A stretch of DNA of 46,915 nucleotides from an uncultured Clostridia bacterium (GCA_947176265.1 CAMWQA010000004.1:1-46915); one strand, 5' to 3'; numbered from the stretch's first letter, positions 9,219 through 15,464 are shown. The notes: generated by a model from the letters alone, not told the origin. Translations and numbers: made by a program.

Positions 9219-9297
9219 GTAAATGTTTAGTTGTGAAATGTTTACTTTCTCCTTGTGTAAAGATACGGACTGCAAGAGCAGTCCGTATCTTTTTGCC
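9219..9297 (+). ncRNA. Candidate small RNA, about 78 nt
   Basis: Transcription from the near-consensus promoter at 9184-9212 should start around 9219. It would end at the hairpin AGATACGGACTGC / GCAGTCCGTATCT plus TTTT (9261-9294). The single-stranded part contains TTTCTCCTTG, which is complementary to Shine-Dalgarno sequences (AAGGAGAAA), a design common to trans-acting sRNAs of Gram-positive bacteria. No ORF of note lies inside. The same hairpin may also end the GH29 transcript. Existence as an RNA is inferred; no known Rfam family is recognised. Confidence 0.55.
9261..9294 (+). terminator. Terminator of the candidate sRNA and the GH29 gene
   Basis: A 13-bp perfect stem with loop AAGA-like centre and a TTTT tail. 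Confidence 0.88.
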
Positions 9298-9332
9298 AAC
9301 AAACTTTTTTAAATATGCCTACTTTAATTTGA

Positions 9333-9361
9333 TTGACAAATGGGAGATAATTAACTATAAT
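9333..9361 (+). promoter_or_regulatory. Sigma-A promoter of tRNA-Arg
   Basis: TTGACA, 17 bases, TATAAT, ending 20 bases before the tRNA 5' end. Confidence 0.85.
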
Positions 9362-9381
9362 GTCAAATGTAGCAAAGATAT

Positions 9382-9458
9382 GCACTCATAGCTCAATTGG
9401 ATAGAGCGTTCGGCTACGGACCGAAAGGTTGGGAGTTCGAGTCTCTTTGGGTGCACCA
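9382..9458 (+). tRNA. tRNA-Arg (anticodon ACG), integration target
   Basis: Acceptor GCACTCA pairs with TGGGTGC, the discriminator is A and CCA is encoded; length 77 nt. The anticodon stem TTCGG/CCGAA holds loop CTACGGA, so the anticodon is ACG. The T-stem GGGAG/CTCTT has two G-U pairs next to the acceptor, a little weak but functional-looking. Its last nine bases (GGTGCACCA) are repeated at 13104-13112, marking the ends of an inserted element. The downstream terminator it now uses is supplied by that element. Confidence 0.96.
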
Positions 9459-9480
9459 ATCACAATGCAAGTCGAACACC
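9450..9480 (+). other. attL: tRNA-Arg core plus element left arm (P')
   Basis: Core GGTGCACCA at 9450-9458 followed by ATCACAATGCAAGTCGAACACC. This arm matches the reverse complement of the right arm at 13081-13103 in 20 of 23 positions. Confidence 0.8.
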
Positions 9481-9505
9481 TTAATGTTTGGCTTGTATTT
9501 TTTAT
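9464..9505 (+). terminator. Element-supplied terminator for tRNA-Arg
   Basis: AATGCAAGTCGAACA pairs through 15 positions (including G-U) with TGTTTGGCTTGTATT, followed by TTTTTAT. The 5' half of the stem is the recombinase arm site itself, so the attachment arm doubles as terminator. Confidence 0.75.
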
Positions 9506-9549
9506 TACGCTCTGGCAATCTTGTAAACGGCTACTTTATGCCGCGAAAG

Positions 9550-9687
9550 CCACTTGACGAGAGAAAGGAGTGCGTTAGGCTTGAACGCCATAGGCAAACC
9601 AAAACCCACCGAGTTTCGCTCGATGGGTTGCTGTGTTCGCCCTTATTTGCCTATCATACGCACTCCTGCGAGGCTCACGTCAAGTGG
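9550..9687. repeat. 138-bp interrupted inverted repeat (cruciform)
   Basis: Nested arms in order: CCACTTGACG/CGTCAAGTGG, AGGAGTGCGT/ACGCACTCCT, ATAGGCAAA/TTTGCCTAT, AACCCA/TGGGTT, GAG/CTC. It lies between the left attachment site and the recombinase 3' end. A single-strand origin or other replication structure of the element is possible. It contains no credible ORF. Confidence 0.8.
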
Positions 9688-9706
9688 AACGTGGAATAAA
9701 TAGCCA

Positions 9707-11212
9707 TTATAGGCTTAATTCAATTTTCATTTTAATCGTTGTATCTTCGGTATATGAATATTTATGTGTAATCATTCTATATGTTGCCGTATAAAAAATA
9801 AGCCCCGATTTTTCGTCATCGGGACTTATTCTAATTGGACTATTAAATTGTATTTGTATCTTATCGTCAAATAATGTTATTTGCTTTATTAAAAAGTTGA
9901 TAAGTATTTGTGGCTCTAACTTTAACGCTTGATTGTAATATTCTCTTATATCGCTTTCTTTAAGTTGTACCGCTAGTTTGCTATGTTCTATGAGTATTTG
10001 CTTTTCCAACTCGGCTTGTTGCTGTTCTAGTTCGTGCAAACGCTTATTAGTTGTATTTGATATAATACCACGCTCAACGGCACTCACAAGATTATTTAAC
10101 GCTGTGTCAACTTGTCGTTTTTGCTTTTCCAACACTTTTATGATAGCGTTTTCCATTGATTGCTGTCTTTGTATTTGCAGTAACTCATTTACGATATAGT
10201 TCATAATATGTGGCTCGCTTAATTTTTCAATGGTCGCATTGATAACTAATTCTTCGAGTACGTCTTTACGCACCATTGATTTATTACAATCCGCCAAGTG
10301 TTTTTTACGCCCCCTACATTTATAGTAGTAAACCTTTGCACCTGATTTGGACGTACCGCTTTCGCCATTGAGAGTATGACCACAATAACCGCATATAAGT
10401 TTATGGCGTAATAGAAAGTCAACTTTCTCACACCGTTTACAGTTTCTATTTTTCATTACTCTTGCTCTCACAATATCGAAAGTAGATTGCGGAATAATTT
10501 GCGGATACATATTGTCAATGATTTCTTCGCCGTGTTTATATACGCCCGAATACTTTTCATTGCGTAGGATATTGTAAACGCTGTTTTTAATGAACGGCTT
10601 TCCTTTGTAGTAAATACCCATTGCTGTTAGTCCGTCAATAATTTGTCTAATGAATTTTCCTTTTGAATATTCATTATAAATATATCGTACTACTTCGGCA
10701 TCGTTTTCGTCTACGACAATTTTTCGTCCGTCCAACTTGTAGCCATACAATAACGTACCGCCTTGAAAGTAACCTTTACGGCGAGTTTCTTTCATACCAC
10801 GACTGACCTTTTGAGCAAGTTCCGCTGAATAGTATTGATTCATACCTTCGAGCAAACTCTCTAATATAATGCCTTCGGGTGTATCGGGGATATTTTCCAT
10901 TGCTGACAATACTTTTACGCCGTTATCTCTCAATGTCTTTTTATGTATTGCCGTTTCGTATTTGTTTCGAGAAAACCTATCAAGTTTGTAGACAAGTACA
11001 TAGTTCCATTCTTTGCGATTGCTATCCTTTAACATACGCTGAAAGTCGGGGCGGTTATCATTTGTACCTGTCATTGCTCGGTCGATGTAAGTATCGAGTA
11101 TGAGAATATTATTGCGTTGTGCATATTCTTCACATACTCTCAACTGTCCGTCGATAGATTGTTCCGTTTGTTGGTCGCAAGAGTATCTTGCATAAATTAC
11201 TGCTGTTTTCAT
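9707..11212 (-). CDS. Large serine recombinase (integrase)
   Basis: A 501-aa phage/ICE-type serine integrase that should cut and rejoin attP and attB. The resolvase N-terminal domain begins MKTAVIYARYSCDQQTEQS, where Ser11 is the predicted nucleophile. YKLDRFSRN is the conserved helix region. The recombinase domain spans about 170-270 (GYKLDGRKIVVDENDA...), and a zinc ribbon has CGYCGHTLNG and a later C/C pair (KCRGRKKHLADC). A coiled-coil segment lies around 350-410. It is the gene closest to attL and is preceded by GGGAG. Most such enzymes do not choose tRNA 3' ends, so this target is somewhat unusual. It is complete and looks active. Confidence 0.95.
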   Translation of the reverse strand: MKTAVIYARYSCDQQTEQSIDGQLRVCEEYAQRNNILILDTYIDRAMTGTNDNRPDFQRMLKDSNRKEWNYVLVYKLDRFSRNKYETAIHKKTLRDNGVKVLSAMENIPDTPEGIILESLLEGMNQYYSAELAQKVSRGMKETRRKGYFQGGTLLYGYKLDGRKIVVDENDAEVVRYIYNEYSKGKFIRQIIDGLTAMGIYYKGKPFIKNSVYNILRNEKYSGVYKHGEEIIDNMYPQIIPQSTFDIVRARVMKNRNCKRCEKVDFLLRHKLICGYCGHTLNGESGTSKSGAKVYYYKCRGRKKHLADCNKSMVRKDVLEELVINATIEKLSEPHIMNYIVNELLQIQRQQSMENAIIKVLEKQKRQVDTALNNLVSAVERGIISNTTNKRLHELEQQQAELEKQILIEHSKLAVQLKESDIREYYNQALKLEPQILINFLIKQITLFDDKIQIQFNSPIRISPDDEKSGLIFYTATYRMITHKYSYTEDTTIKMKIELSL

Positions 11213-11226
11213 TTTTGTTTCTCCCT

Positions 11227-11403
11227 ATTAAATTATTTATTTTGTCTTTCGACGGGAGCGAAATAAACGAAATCGTCTTTGCTGTTCTTCCATTGGCTGT
11301 CTTTACTCTTGCGGTCAAGGGTTGCCAACGGCAATGCACTTTACCCTTGACGGCAAGGGCGGTTTCGTTTACGCTCCCATAGGCGAAAGACAAAATAATT
11401 TAA
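11227..11403. repeat. About 177-bp interrupted inverted repeat between recombinase and rep genes
   Basis: Outer arms AAATTATTT..TGTCTTTCG and CGAAAGACAAAATAATTT; then GGGAGCG and ATAAACGAAA against TTTCGTTTA and CGCTCCC; then TCAAGGGT/ACCCTTGA with an inner TTGCC-AAC-GGCAA hairpin. The right arm overlaps the end of rep. The layout suggests a rolling-circle origin or terminator structure, but no nick site can be named. Confidence 0.75.
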
Positions 11404-12284
11404 TTGGCTTTTGGCATTTGCCTTATTATCTCCGCACTTATCTCGCCCATAATTAAGCCGTCGTCCACGCAAGTAAAGTTATCAAATAACAAGGCTTTTT
11501 TATCGTCTATTCCTATCGGACAAACTATATCTTCGTCCAAAATATCACTCACTAGGTAGGTGGGCAATTTACCTCCAAACACAAGTTTCTCGCCACTTTT
11601 CTCTATGTATTTGAGCAAATATCTCACGGCTTGCGGTATCTCTCTTGAACATATCTCTTTGAAATCGTTCCGTCCAAAGTGTTTTAGAAAGTGCGTGTTT
11701 TGATAGGTTGTTTGTTTCCTATGGCTCTTTGTACTAAAATCGTTGACTTGTTCCAACGTGCCTATCATTTGCGGTATGTAGAAGATTCCGTGAAAATGTA
11801 AGCGTTGTTTTTCGGGCGAACGCTCCCACACGCCTATATATTTCCAACCTTTACGGCTGACAAGGTGTTTGAGAGTGTTCCGCAACTTTGCCTTGAACGT
11901 TTCTTCCGTGTGCTTTTCGCTATCGTAAGTAAACGTAACAAAGTAATTCCACTCTTGCAAATATATCTTCCGCCATAAACGTGTACGCCGTTTGGCGAGA
12001 TTGTCTTTCTTTCGCTCCACGTTTTGCTCGATATATTCCGTTGCTTGCTCGGTAGTAGTAAACTCGCTTTGCAGTTTCTCGGCAATATATCCCTTGCGTT
12101 CTCGCTTGGGTAGGCTTTGACTCTCGGCGTAGGCTGTATCAAACTTTGACTGCAACTCAACTTGTCTAGGCGTTGCTATCGCAGTATTCTTCCGTTTACT
12201 GCCTTTGCCGTGCTTGTAGTTCTCTTGCAGTATCGCAATGTAATGACTTCCGTCATAATAGACTTTTGCATTTTCAAATGGCAT
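11400..12284 (-). CDS. Rolling-circle replication initiator (HUH Rep)
   Basis: A 294-aa protein with the three HUH endonuclease motifs in order: WNYFVTFTYD (motif 1, around residue 112), RLHFHGIFYIP (motif 2, the HxH metal site) and YLLKYIEKSGE (motif 3, single catalytic Tyr followed by KY). It should nick the double-strand origin of a small circular form. The first 100 residues are a basic region that probably helps bind DNA. AAGGAG precedes the ATG, and the stop of a 45-aa ORF lies 14 bases upstream, so the two are probably cotranslated. With the serine recombinase it makes the element both integrative and self-replicating in principle. Confidence 0.88.
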   Translation of the reverse strand: MPFENAKVYYDGSHYIAILQENYKHGKGSKRKNTAIATPRQVELQSKFDTAYAESQSLPKRERKGYIAEKLQSEFTTTEQATEYIEQNVERKKDNLAKRRTRLWRKIYLQEWNYFVTFTYDSEKHTEETFKAKLRNTLKHLVSRKGWKYIGVWERSPEKQRLHFHGIFYIPQMIGTLEQVNDFSTKSHRKQTTYQNTHFLKHFGRNDFKEICSREIPQAVRYLLKYIEKSGEKLVFGGKLPTYLVSDILDEDIVCPIGIDDKKALLFDNFTCVDDGLIMGEISAEIIRQMPKAN

Positions 12285-12298
12285 TTTGTTTCGCTCCT

Positions 12299-12436
12299 TT
12301 ATTGCTTATTTTTGGCAAGTTCCAACACTCTCGAATAGAGCGTTTGGAAAAATACAATTTTCTCGCTTGGCTCTTGAATATTAGGCTCTCCAATAAATTC
12401 AATAGACAAGTCAATGTGTAACTCGGTTTTCAACAT
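12299..12436 (-). CDS. 45-aa protein upstream of rep
   Basis: Absent from the ORF track because of its size. It reads MLKTELHIDLSIEFIGEP and ends LELAKNKQ. AAGGAG sits 9 bases before its ATG. Its TAA overlaps the AAAGGAG of rep, which strongly suggests translational coupling. No family is recognised; a copy-control or Rep accessory role is only a guess from position. Confidence 0.7.
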   Translation of the reverse strand: MLKTELHIDLSIEFIGEPNIQEPSEKIVFFQTLYSRVLELAKNKQ

Positions 12437-12481
12437 TTTCAAAATCTCCTTGCTGGTTGTGAGATTAGTCTAGCAATTATT

Positions 12482-12519
12482 CGGGGAAAGTGTTAGAATC
12501 TAACTTGTACTTTTCCCCG
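12482..12519. repeat. Stem-loop in the putative origin region
   Basis: CGGGGAAA / TTTTCCCCG arms with an inner GTTAGA/TCTAAC hairpin, upstream of the 45-aa ORF. Confidence 0.7.
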
Positions 12520-12580
12520 CCAAAACCTAGTATCTACCTAATCTCAACCAAACAAAACTTGAACAAACAAGTACAAAAAT

Positions 12581-12648
12581 GGTGGCAACGTAAAAAAATC
12601 GGGGGCTCGTGGAAAGCCTGCGCACGAACCCCGATTTTAGTTGCCACC
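12581..12648. repeat. 68-bp cruciform in the putative origin region
   Basis: GGTGGCAAC/GTTGCCACC outside, then AAAATCGGGG/CCCCGATTTT, then CTCGTG/CACGA around a short loop. Almost the whole length can pair. T-runs flank it, so it could also end transcription. Confidence 0.8.
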
Positions 12649-12683
12649 TTTGGGTAAGGTATTTTTTTGTTGTGTCTAGTCGT

Positions 12684-12743
12684 GTGGCGGGTGCTTGACG
12701 GCGAGCGTAAGCGAAGCCGCTTGTTATATCAAGCACCCGCCAC
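12684..12743. repeat. 60-bp inverted repeat with 15-bp perfect arms
   Basis: GTGGCGGGTGCTTGA and TCAAGCACCCGCCAC with an inner CGGC/GCCG hairpin. With the two preceding stem-loops it fills the 396-bp stretch without a credible gene (12437-12832). That fits a replication or mobilisation origin. Confidence 0.8.
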
Positions 12744-12765
12744 AGTGCCAAAATACTTTTTGTTG

Positions 12766-12821
12766 TTGCTTTTATTATGCAAATATGCTACAATAGTTGT
12801 ACGATAAACAGTAATTTAACG
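12766..12821 (+). promoter_or_regulatory. Promoter and leader of the 69-aa gene, repeated at 13229-13284
   Basis: TTGCTT, 17 bases, TACAAT, then AGTTGTACGATAAACAGTAATTTAACG. The -10 and the following leader recur almost unchanged before the lipoprotein at 13302. Confidence 0.65.
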
Positions 12822-12832
12822 GAGAAATAAAA

Positions 12833-13042
12833 ATGATTTTACCTGTACCCCTTATCGTAAGAAGGCGCATTATAAACAAGCTATTGGAAAAGAATGCTAT
12901 TTCTATTGAAACTGCTATTACGTTGGAAGAAGCAGGCATCTCAGGTCCAAATAATTTTCAAGCGGTTATCTCGCGCTTGATTGAACAAGGCGTCGTGCAT
13001 CAACTTGATAACAGATATTATTTGGATACGACAAAGCTGTAA
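12833..13042 (+). CDS. 69-aa winged-helix-like small protein
   Basis: The protein reads MILPVPLIVRRRIINKLL..., then AVISRLIEQGVVHQLDNRYYLD. The layout of helix, helix and a short beta hairpin ending in RYYLD is like a small winged-helix DNA-binding protein, but no family is firmly recognised. GGAG precedes the ATG. It is the last gene of the element and the only one on the plus strand, facing attR. Control of the element or excision is a guess. Confidence 0.7.
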   Translation: MILPVPLIVRRRIINKLLEKNAISIETAITLEEAGISGPNNFQAVISRLIEQGVVHQLDNRYYLDTTKL

Positions 13043-13080
13043 ATTTCAATTTATCGTAGAAAAATACAAATGCAAGTCGT

Positions 13081-13112
13081 GGTGTTCGACTTGCATTCGC
13101 ATTGGTGCACCA
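13081..13112. other. attR: element right arm (P) plus core
   Basis: GGTGTTCGACTTGCATTCGCATT followed by GGTGCACCA. The arm is the near-perfect inverse of the left arm. The inverted partner AATGCAAGTCG at 13069-13079 also makes a local hairpin. Confidence 0.8.
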
Positions 13113-13140
13113 TTACGGGTGTATAAGAACACCTAGAAAG

Positions 13141-13170
13141 AGAAATCGCAGTTGCGGTTTCTTTTTCTTT
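13141..13170 (+). terminator. Probable original terminator of tRNA-Arg
   Basis: AGAAATCGC-AGTT-GCGGTTTCT followed by TTTTCTTTT. It lies about 30 bases past attR, where the tRNA terminator would have been before insertion. Confidence 0.75.
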
Positions 13171-13228
13171 TGCGTTATTAATTATTACGATATTGCTAAT
13201 AAGGTTATATATTGTAGTTAGTTATGGC

Positions 13229-13257
13229 TTGTAAATTTACATTGCTTTTGCTATAAT
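13229..13257 (+). promoter_or_regulatory. Promoter of the 157-aa lipoprotein
   Basis: TTGTAA, 17 bases, TATAAT, followed by the leader GATTGTACGATAAACAGCGATTTAGCG shared with the 69-aa gene. Confidence 0.7.
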
Positions 13258-13301
13258 GATTGTACGATAAACAGCGATTTAGCGTGGAGAACGAAAAAAT
13301 T

Positions 13302-13775
13302 ATGAAATTCATTAAGAAATCAAGAAAAAGTTTTTTGTCAATGTTTGTTTTGCTAATCTGCGTTATTGCTTTTGCGGGGTGCACAAGAGGAACGGTTATT
13401 GATAGGCTTAAAAATATGTATAACGTCGATACTCGACTGTTGACTAATTGTGAAATTGTTTGTGATATATCGGGCGAAACATTTACGGGTTATGCCCCTC
13501 ATTATGCGGTAATACAGTTTAATGCAGAGCCGACGGAGTTTTTGCAGTCATTTGACAACGTAAAAGAAAATATTAAAGGCTTTTCTTCCGAAAAGAATGA
13601 AGAAATCAAAAACAGTATAGACGCCCATTCGTGTATGGAAATACCAACCGAATATTACCCAGAATGGGATGACGAATATATTTGGTATTACTCGTATGAT
13701 GTAAGAGTATCCGCTTTGTATCTGATATATTTTCCTAATGACTATAAGTTGGTGGTTTATGAAGCAGGACATTAA
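13302..13775 (+). CDS. Small putative lipoprotein
   Basis: A 157-aa protein. The basic N-terminus MKFIKKSRKSF, a hydrophobic helix and FAGC give a lipoprotein signal, so it is probably anchored outside. The rest is a small beta-rich domain with several Tyr and Trp residues near the end (YYPEWDDEYIWYYSYD). No family recognised. The ATG at 13302 is chosen because GGAG lies upstream and the signal peptide begins there; the ORF-track start is 14 codons too early. Its promoter region matches that of the element's 69-aa gene, although this gene lies outside the attachment sites. Confidence 0.75.
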   Translation: MKFIKKSRKSFLSMFVLLICVIAFAGCTRGTVIDRLKNMYNVDTRLLTNCEIVCDISGETFTGYAPHYAVIQFNAEPTEFLQSFDNVKENIKGFSSEKNEEIKNSIDAHSCMEIPTEYYPEWDDEYIWYYSYDVRVSALYLIYFPNDYKLVVYEAGH

Positions 13776-13844
13776 AATAATTTAAGTTTCAATTTGGCAT
13801 ATTGGGCGAGTACAACTCCGCAATAAAACTTGATTGTATTTCGC

Positions 13845-13873
13845 TTGACTAATATATTTCAAATAACTATAAT
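13845..13873 (+). promoter_or_regulatory. Promoter of the MATE gene leader
   Basis: TTGACT, 17 bases, TATAAT. A leader of about 135 bases separates it from the start codon. Confidence 0.85.
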
Positions 13874-13888
13874 GTAAAAGTAAATTAA

Positions 13889-13960
13889 ATATGGGTCATC
13901 GGAGGACTGACTGCCGCAGCAGTCGTGGCAAAATATTTGCCCTTAGTCGAAAAGATGTCG
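13889..13960 (+). ncRNA. Structured leader, candidate guanidine-IV (mepA motif) riboswitch
   Basis: After the promoter, the sequence GGGTCATCGGAGGACTGACTGCCGCAGCAG can fold into GACTGC-CGCA-GCAGTC. GGCA/TGCC follows, with GACTGA/TTAGTC possibly closing a junction. A terminator comes directly after, then the RBS of a MATE exporter. That arrangement (aptamer, terminator, mepA-like MATE gene in Clostridia) is the known setting of guanidine-IV riboswitches. I assign the class from context and general resemblance, not from an alignment, so another class or a new one is possible. Confidence 0.5.
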
Positions 13961-13963
13961 AGT

Positions 13964-14002
13964 GCGCTCGGTTATTTTAGGATAATCAGGCGCTAATTTT
14001 TT
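13964..14002 (+). terminator. Regulatory terminator in the MATE leader
   Basis: GCGCTCGGTTAT / ATAATCAGGCGC (12 bp, one mismatch), then TAATTTTTT, ending at the TAAAGGA ribosome site of the MATE gene. This is the expected expression platform of a transcriptional riboswitch. Confidence 0.7.
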
Positions 14003-14016
14003 GTAAAGGATTGGGT

Positions 14017-15357
14017 ATGAAGATACAAATATCAGACCATTTTAATTTAAAAAGGCTGTTTAGATTTGTTTTGCCGTCAATATTTATGATGGTTGTGACT
14101 TCAATTTACGGAGTAATTGACGGACTATTCGTATCCAACTTTGTTGGTAAAACTCCATTTGCCGCAATCAATCTCATAATGCCGGTCGTTATGATATTGG
14201 GCGGTATGGGATTTATGATAGGCACGGGCGGTACTGCGCTTGTAACCAAAGTCGTGGGCGAAAGCGATAGTGAAAGAGCAAATCGCTATTTTTCTATGCT
14301 TATAATTTTTTCAGTAATCTTCGGCGTGGTATTGACAGTTATCTGTGAAATAATCCTAAGTCCTATCGTTCGTCTTTTGGGCGGCGGAAATGCAAGTGAA
14401 GAGATGCTTGAAGATTGCGTATTATACGGCAGAATTACGATAGGTTTTTCCACTTTCTTTATGTTGCAAAACATATTTCAGAGTTTTTTGGCAGCCGCCG
14501 AAAGACCTAAACTCGGTTTTTTTGTTACGTTGATAGCGGGCTGCGCAAACGCCGCTTTGGACGCATTGTTTATAATGGTTTTCAAATGGGGTATCGTAGG
14601 CGCTGCCGTTGCAACGGGAATAGGACAGGTTTTAGGCAGCGTAATACCTCTCATATATTTTGCGAGAAAAAATGGCAGTCTATTAAGATTAAAAAAGACA
14701 AATTTCGAAATCAAGCCAATATTAATCGCTTGCGTCAACGGCTCTTCCGAACTGTTAACGAACGTAGCTACGTCCATCGTAAGTATGCTATATAATTTAC
14801 AACTTATAAAATTCTATGGCGAAAACGGAGTATCTGCTTACGGCGTTATAATGTACGTTCAGCTCATTTTCTTGGCGTTGATAATAGGTTATACCATAGG
14901 AAGCGCTCCGATAGTTTCATTCAATTTTGGCGCAAAGAACGATTTAGAGCTAAAAAATATCTTTAAAAAGAGCATATTCATTTTGGCTATATCCGGCGTT
15001 GTATTATCTTTACTTGCGCAAGCGCTTGCTATACCGCTTGCAAAACTCTTCGTTGGATACGACGCGCAATTATACAATTTGACAATTCACGCTTTTAGAT
15101 TATATTCGTTTGCATTTATATTCTCCGGAGTGGCTATCTTTTCATCGGGATTCTTTACCGCTTTGAACAATGGCTTGGTTTCGGCGATAATATCTGCATT
15201 GCGCGCGTTAGTGTTTCAGATTTCATTCATATTCTTATTGCCGTTTTTATTTGGAGTTGACGGAATATGGTGGGCAATGTTTGCGACAGAAGTATTAGCG
15301 ACGATTGTCTCCGTCATATTCTTCATAGCTTACAGAAAAAGGTATCGTTATATTTAA
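14017..15357 (+). CDS. MATE-family multidrug/cation efflux transporter
   Basis: A 446-aa inner-membrane antiporter with about 12 hydrophobic helices. Typical MATE stretches are IDGLFVSNFVG, AAINLIMPV, GTGGTALVTK and PIVSFNFGAKN (the matching segment of the second half). It should export cationic compounds using a sodium or proton gradient. The ATG at 14017 follows TAAAGGA; the ORF-track TTG six bases earlier is less likely. The gene is governed by a structured leader with a terminator. If the leader is a guanidine-IV riboswitch, guanidinium export or a related role would follow. It is monocistronic, with padR close behind but under its own promoter. Confidence 0.93.
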   Translation: MKIQISDHFNLKRLFRFVLPSIFMMVVTSIYGVIDGLFVSNFVGKTPFAAINLIMPVVMILGGMGFMIGTGGTALVTKVVGESDSERANRYFSMLIIFSVIFGVVLTVICEIILSPIVRLLGGGNASEEMLEDCVLYGRITIGFSTFFMLQNIFQSFLAAAERPKLGFFVTLIAGCANAALDALFIMVFKWGIVGAAVATGIGQVLGSVIPLIYFARKNGSLLRLKKTNFEIKPILIACVNGSSELLTNVATSIVSMLYNLQLIKFYGENGVSAYGVIMYVQLIFLALIIGYTIGSAPIVSFNFGAKNDLELKNIFKKSIFILAISGVVLSLLAQALAIPLAKLFVGYDAQLYNLTIHAFRLYSFAFIFSGVAIFSSGFFTALNNGLVSAIISALRALVFQISFIFLLPFLFGVDGIWWAMFATEVLATIVSVIFFIAYRKRYRYI

Positions 15358-15411
15358 CTTTTTGCCATGCAAAAACTTATAGGGAAATTTGTAAAATTTT
15401 ACGAAAAGTAC

Positions 15412-15442
15412 TTGACAAGCAATACTATGCATTGTATAGTAT
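15412..15442 (+). promoter_or_regulatory. padR promoter with overlapping inverted-repeat operator
   Basis: TTGACA, 17 bases, TATAGT. The inverted repeat ATACTAT-7-ATAGTAT (15422-15442) covers the -10 box, a likely autoregulatory PadR site. Confidence 0.65.
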
Positions 15443-15464
15443 AATATATAGCGGGGTAATACTT

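Larger units (their letters stand above)
9459..13112. mobile_element. Compact integrative element (serine recombinase plus rolling-circle Rep) in tRNA-Arg
   Basis: About 3.65 kb bounded by a 9-bp direct repeat GGTGCACCA, one copy being the tRNA-Arg 3' end. Cargo: a large serine recombinase, an HUH rolling-circle Rep, a 45-aa ORF, a 69-aa winged-helix-like protein and several large inverted repeats. There is no antibiotic resistance, relaxase or conjugation gene. Joining the two ends gives a 54-bp palindrome around GGTGCACC that fits a serine-integrase attP. Beyond the right end lies what looks like the original tRNA terminator. This is best read as a plasmid-like element that integrates and can replicate as a circle. 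Confidence 0.85.

Noticed and set aside
9397-9699. 100-aa plus-strand ORF
   Set aside because: It starts inside tRNA-Arg and runs through the terminator and the cruciform.
11130-11393. 87-aa minus-strand ORF
   Set aside because: It overlaps the recombinase start and the inverted repeat, with no RBS.
12527-12751. 74-aa minus-strand ORF
   Set aside because: It only reads through two large palindromes, has no Shine-Dalgarno and no domain; the palindromes explain the openness.
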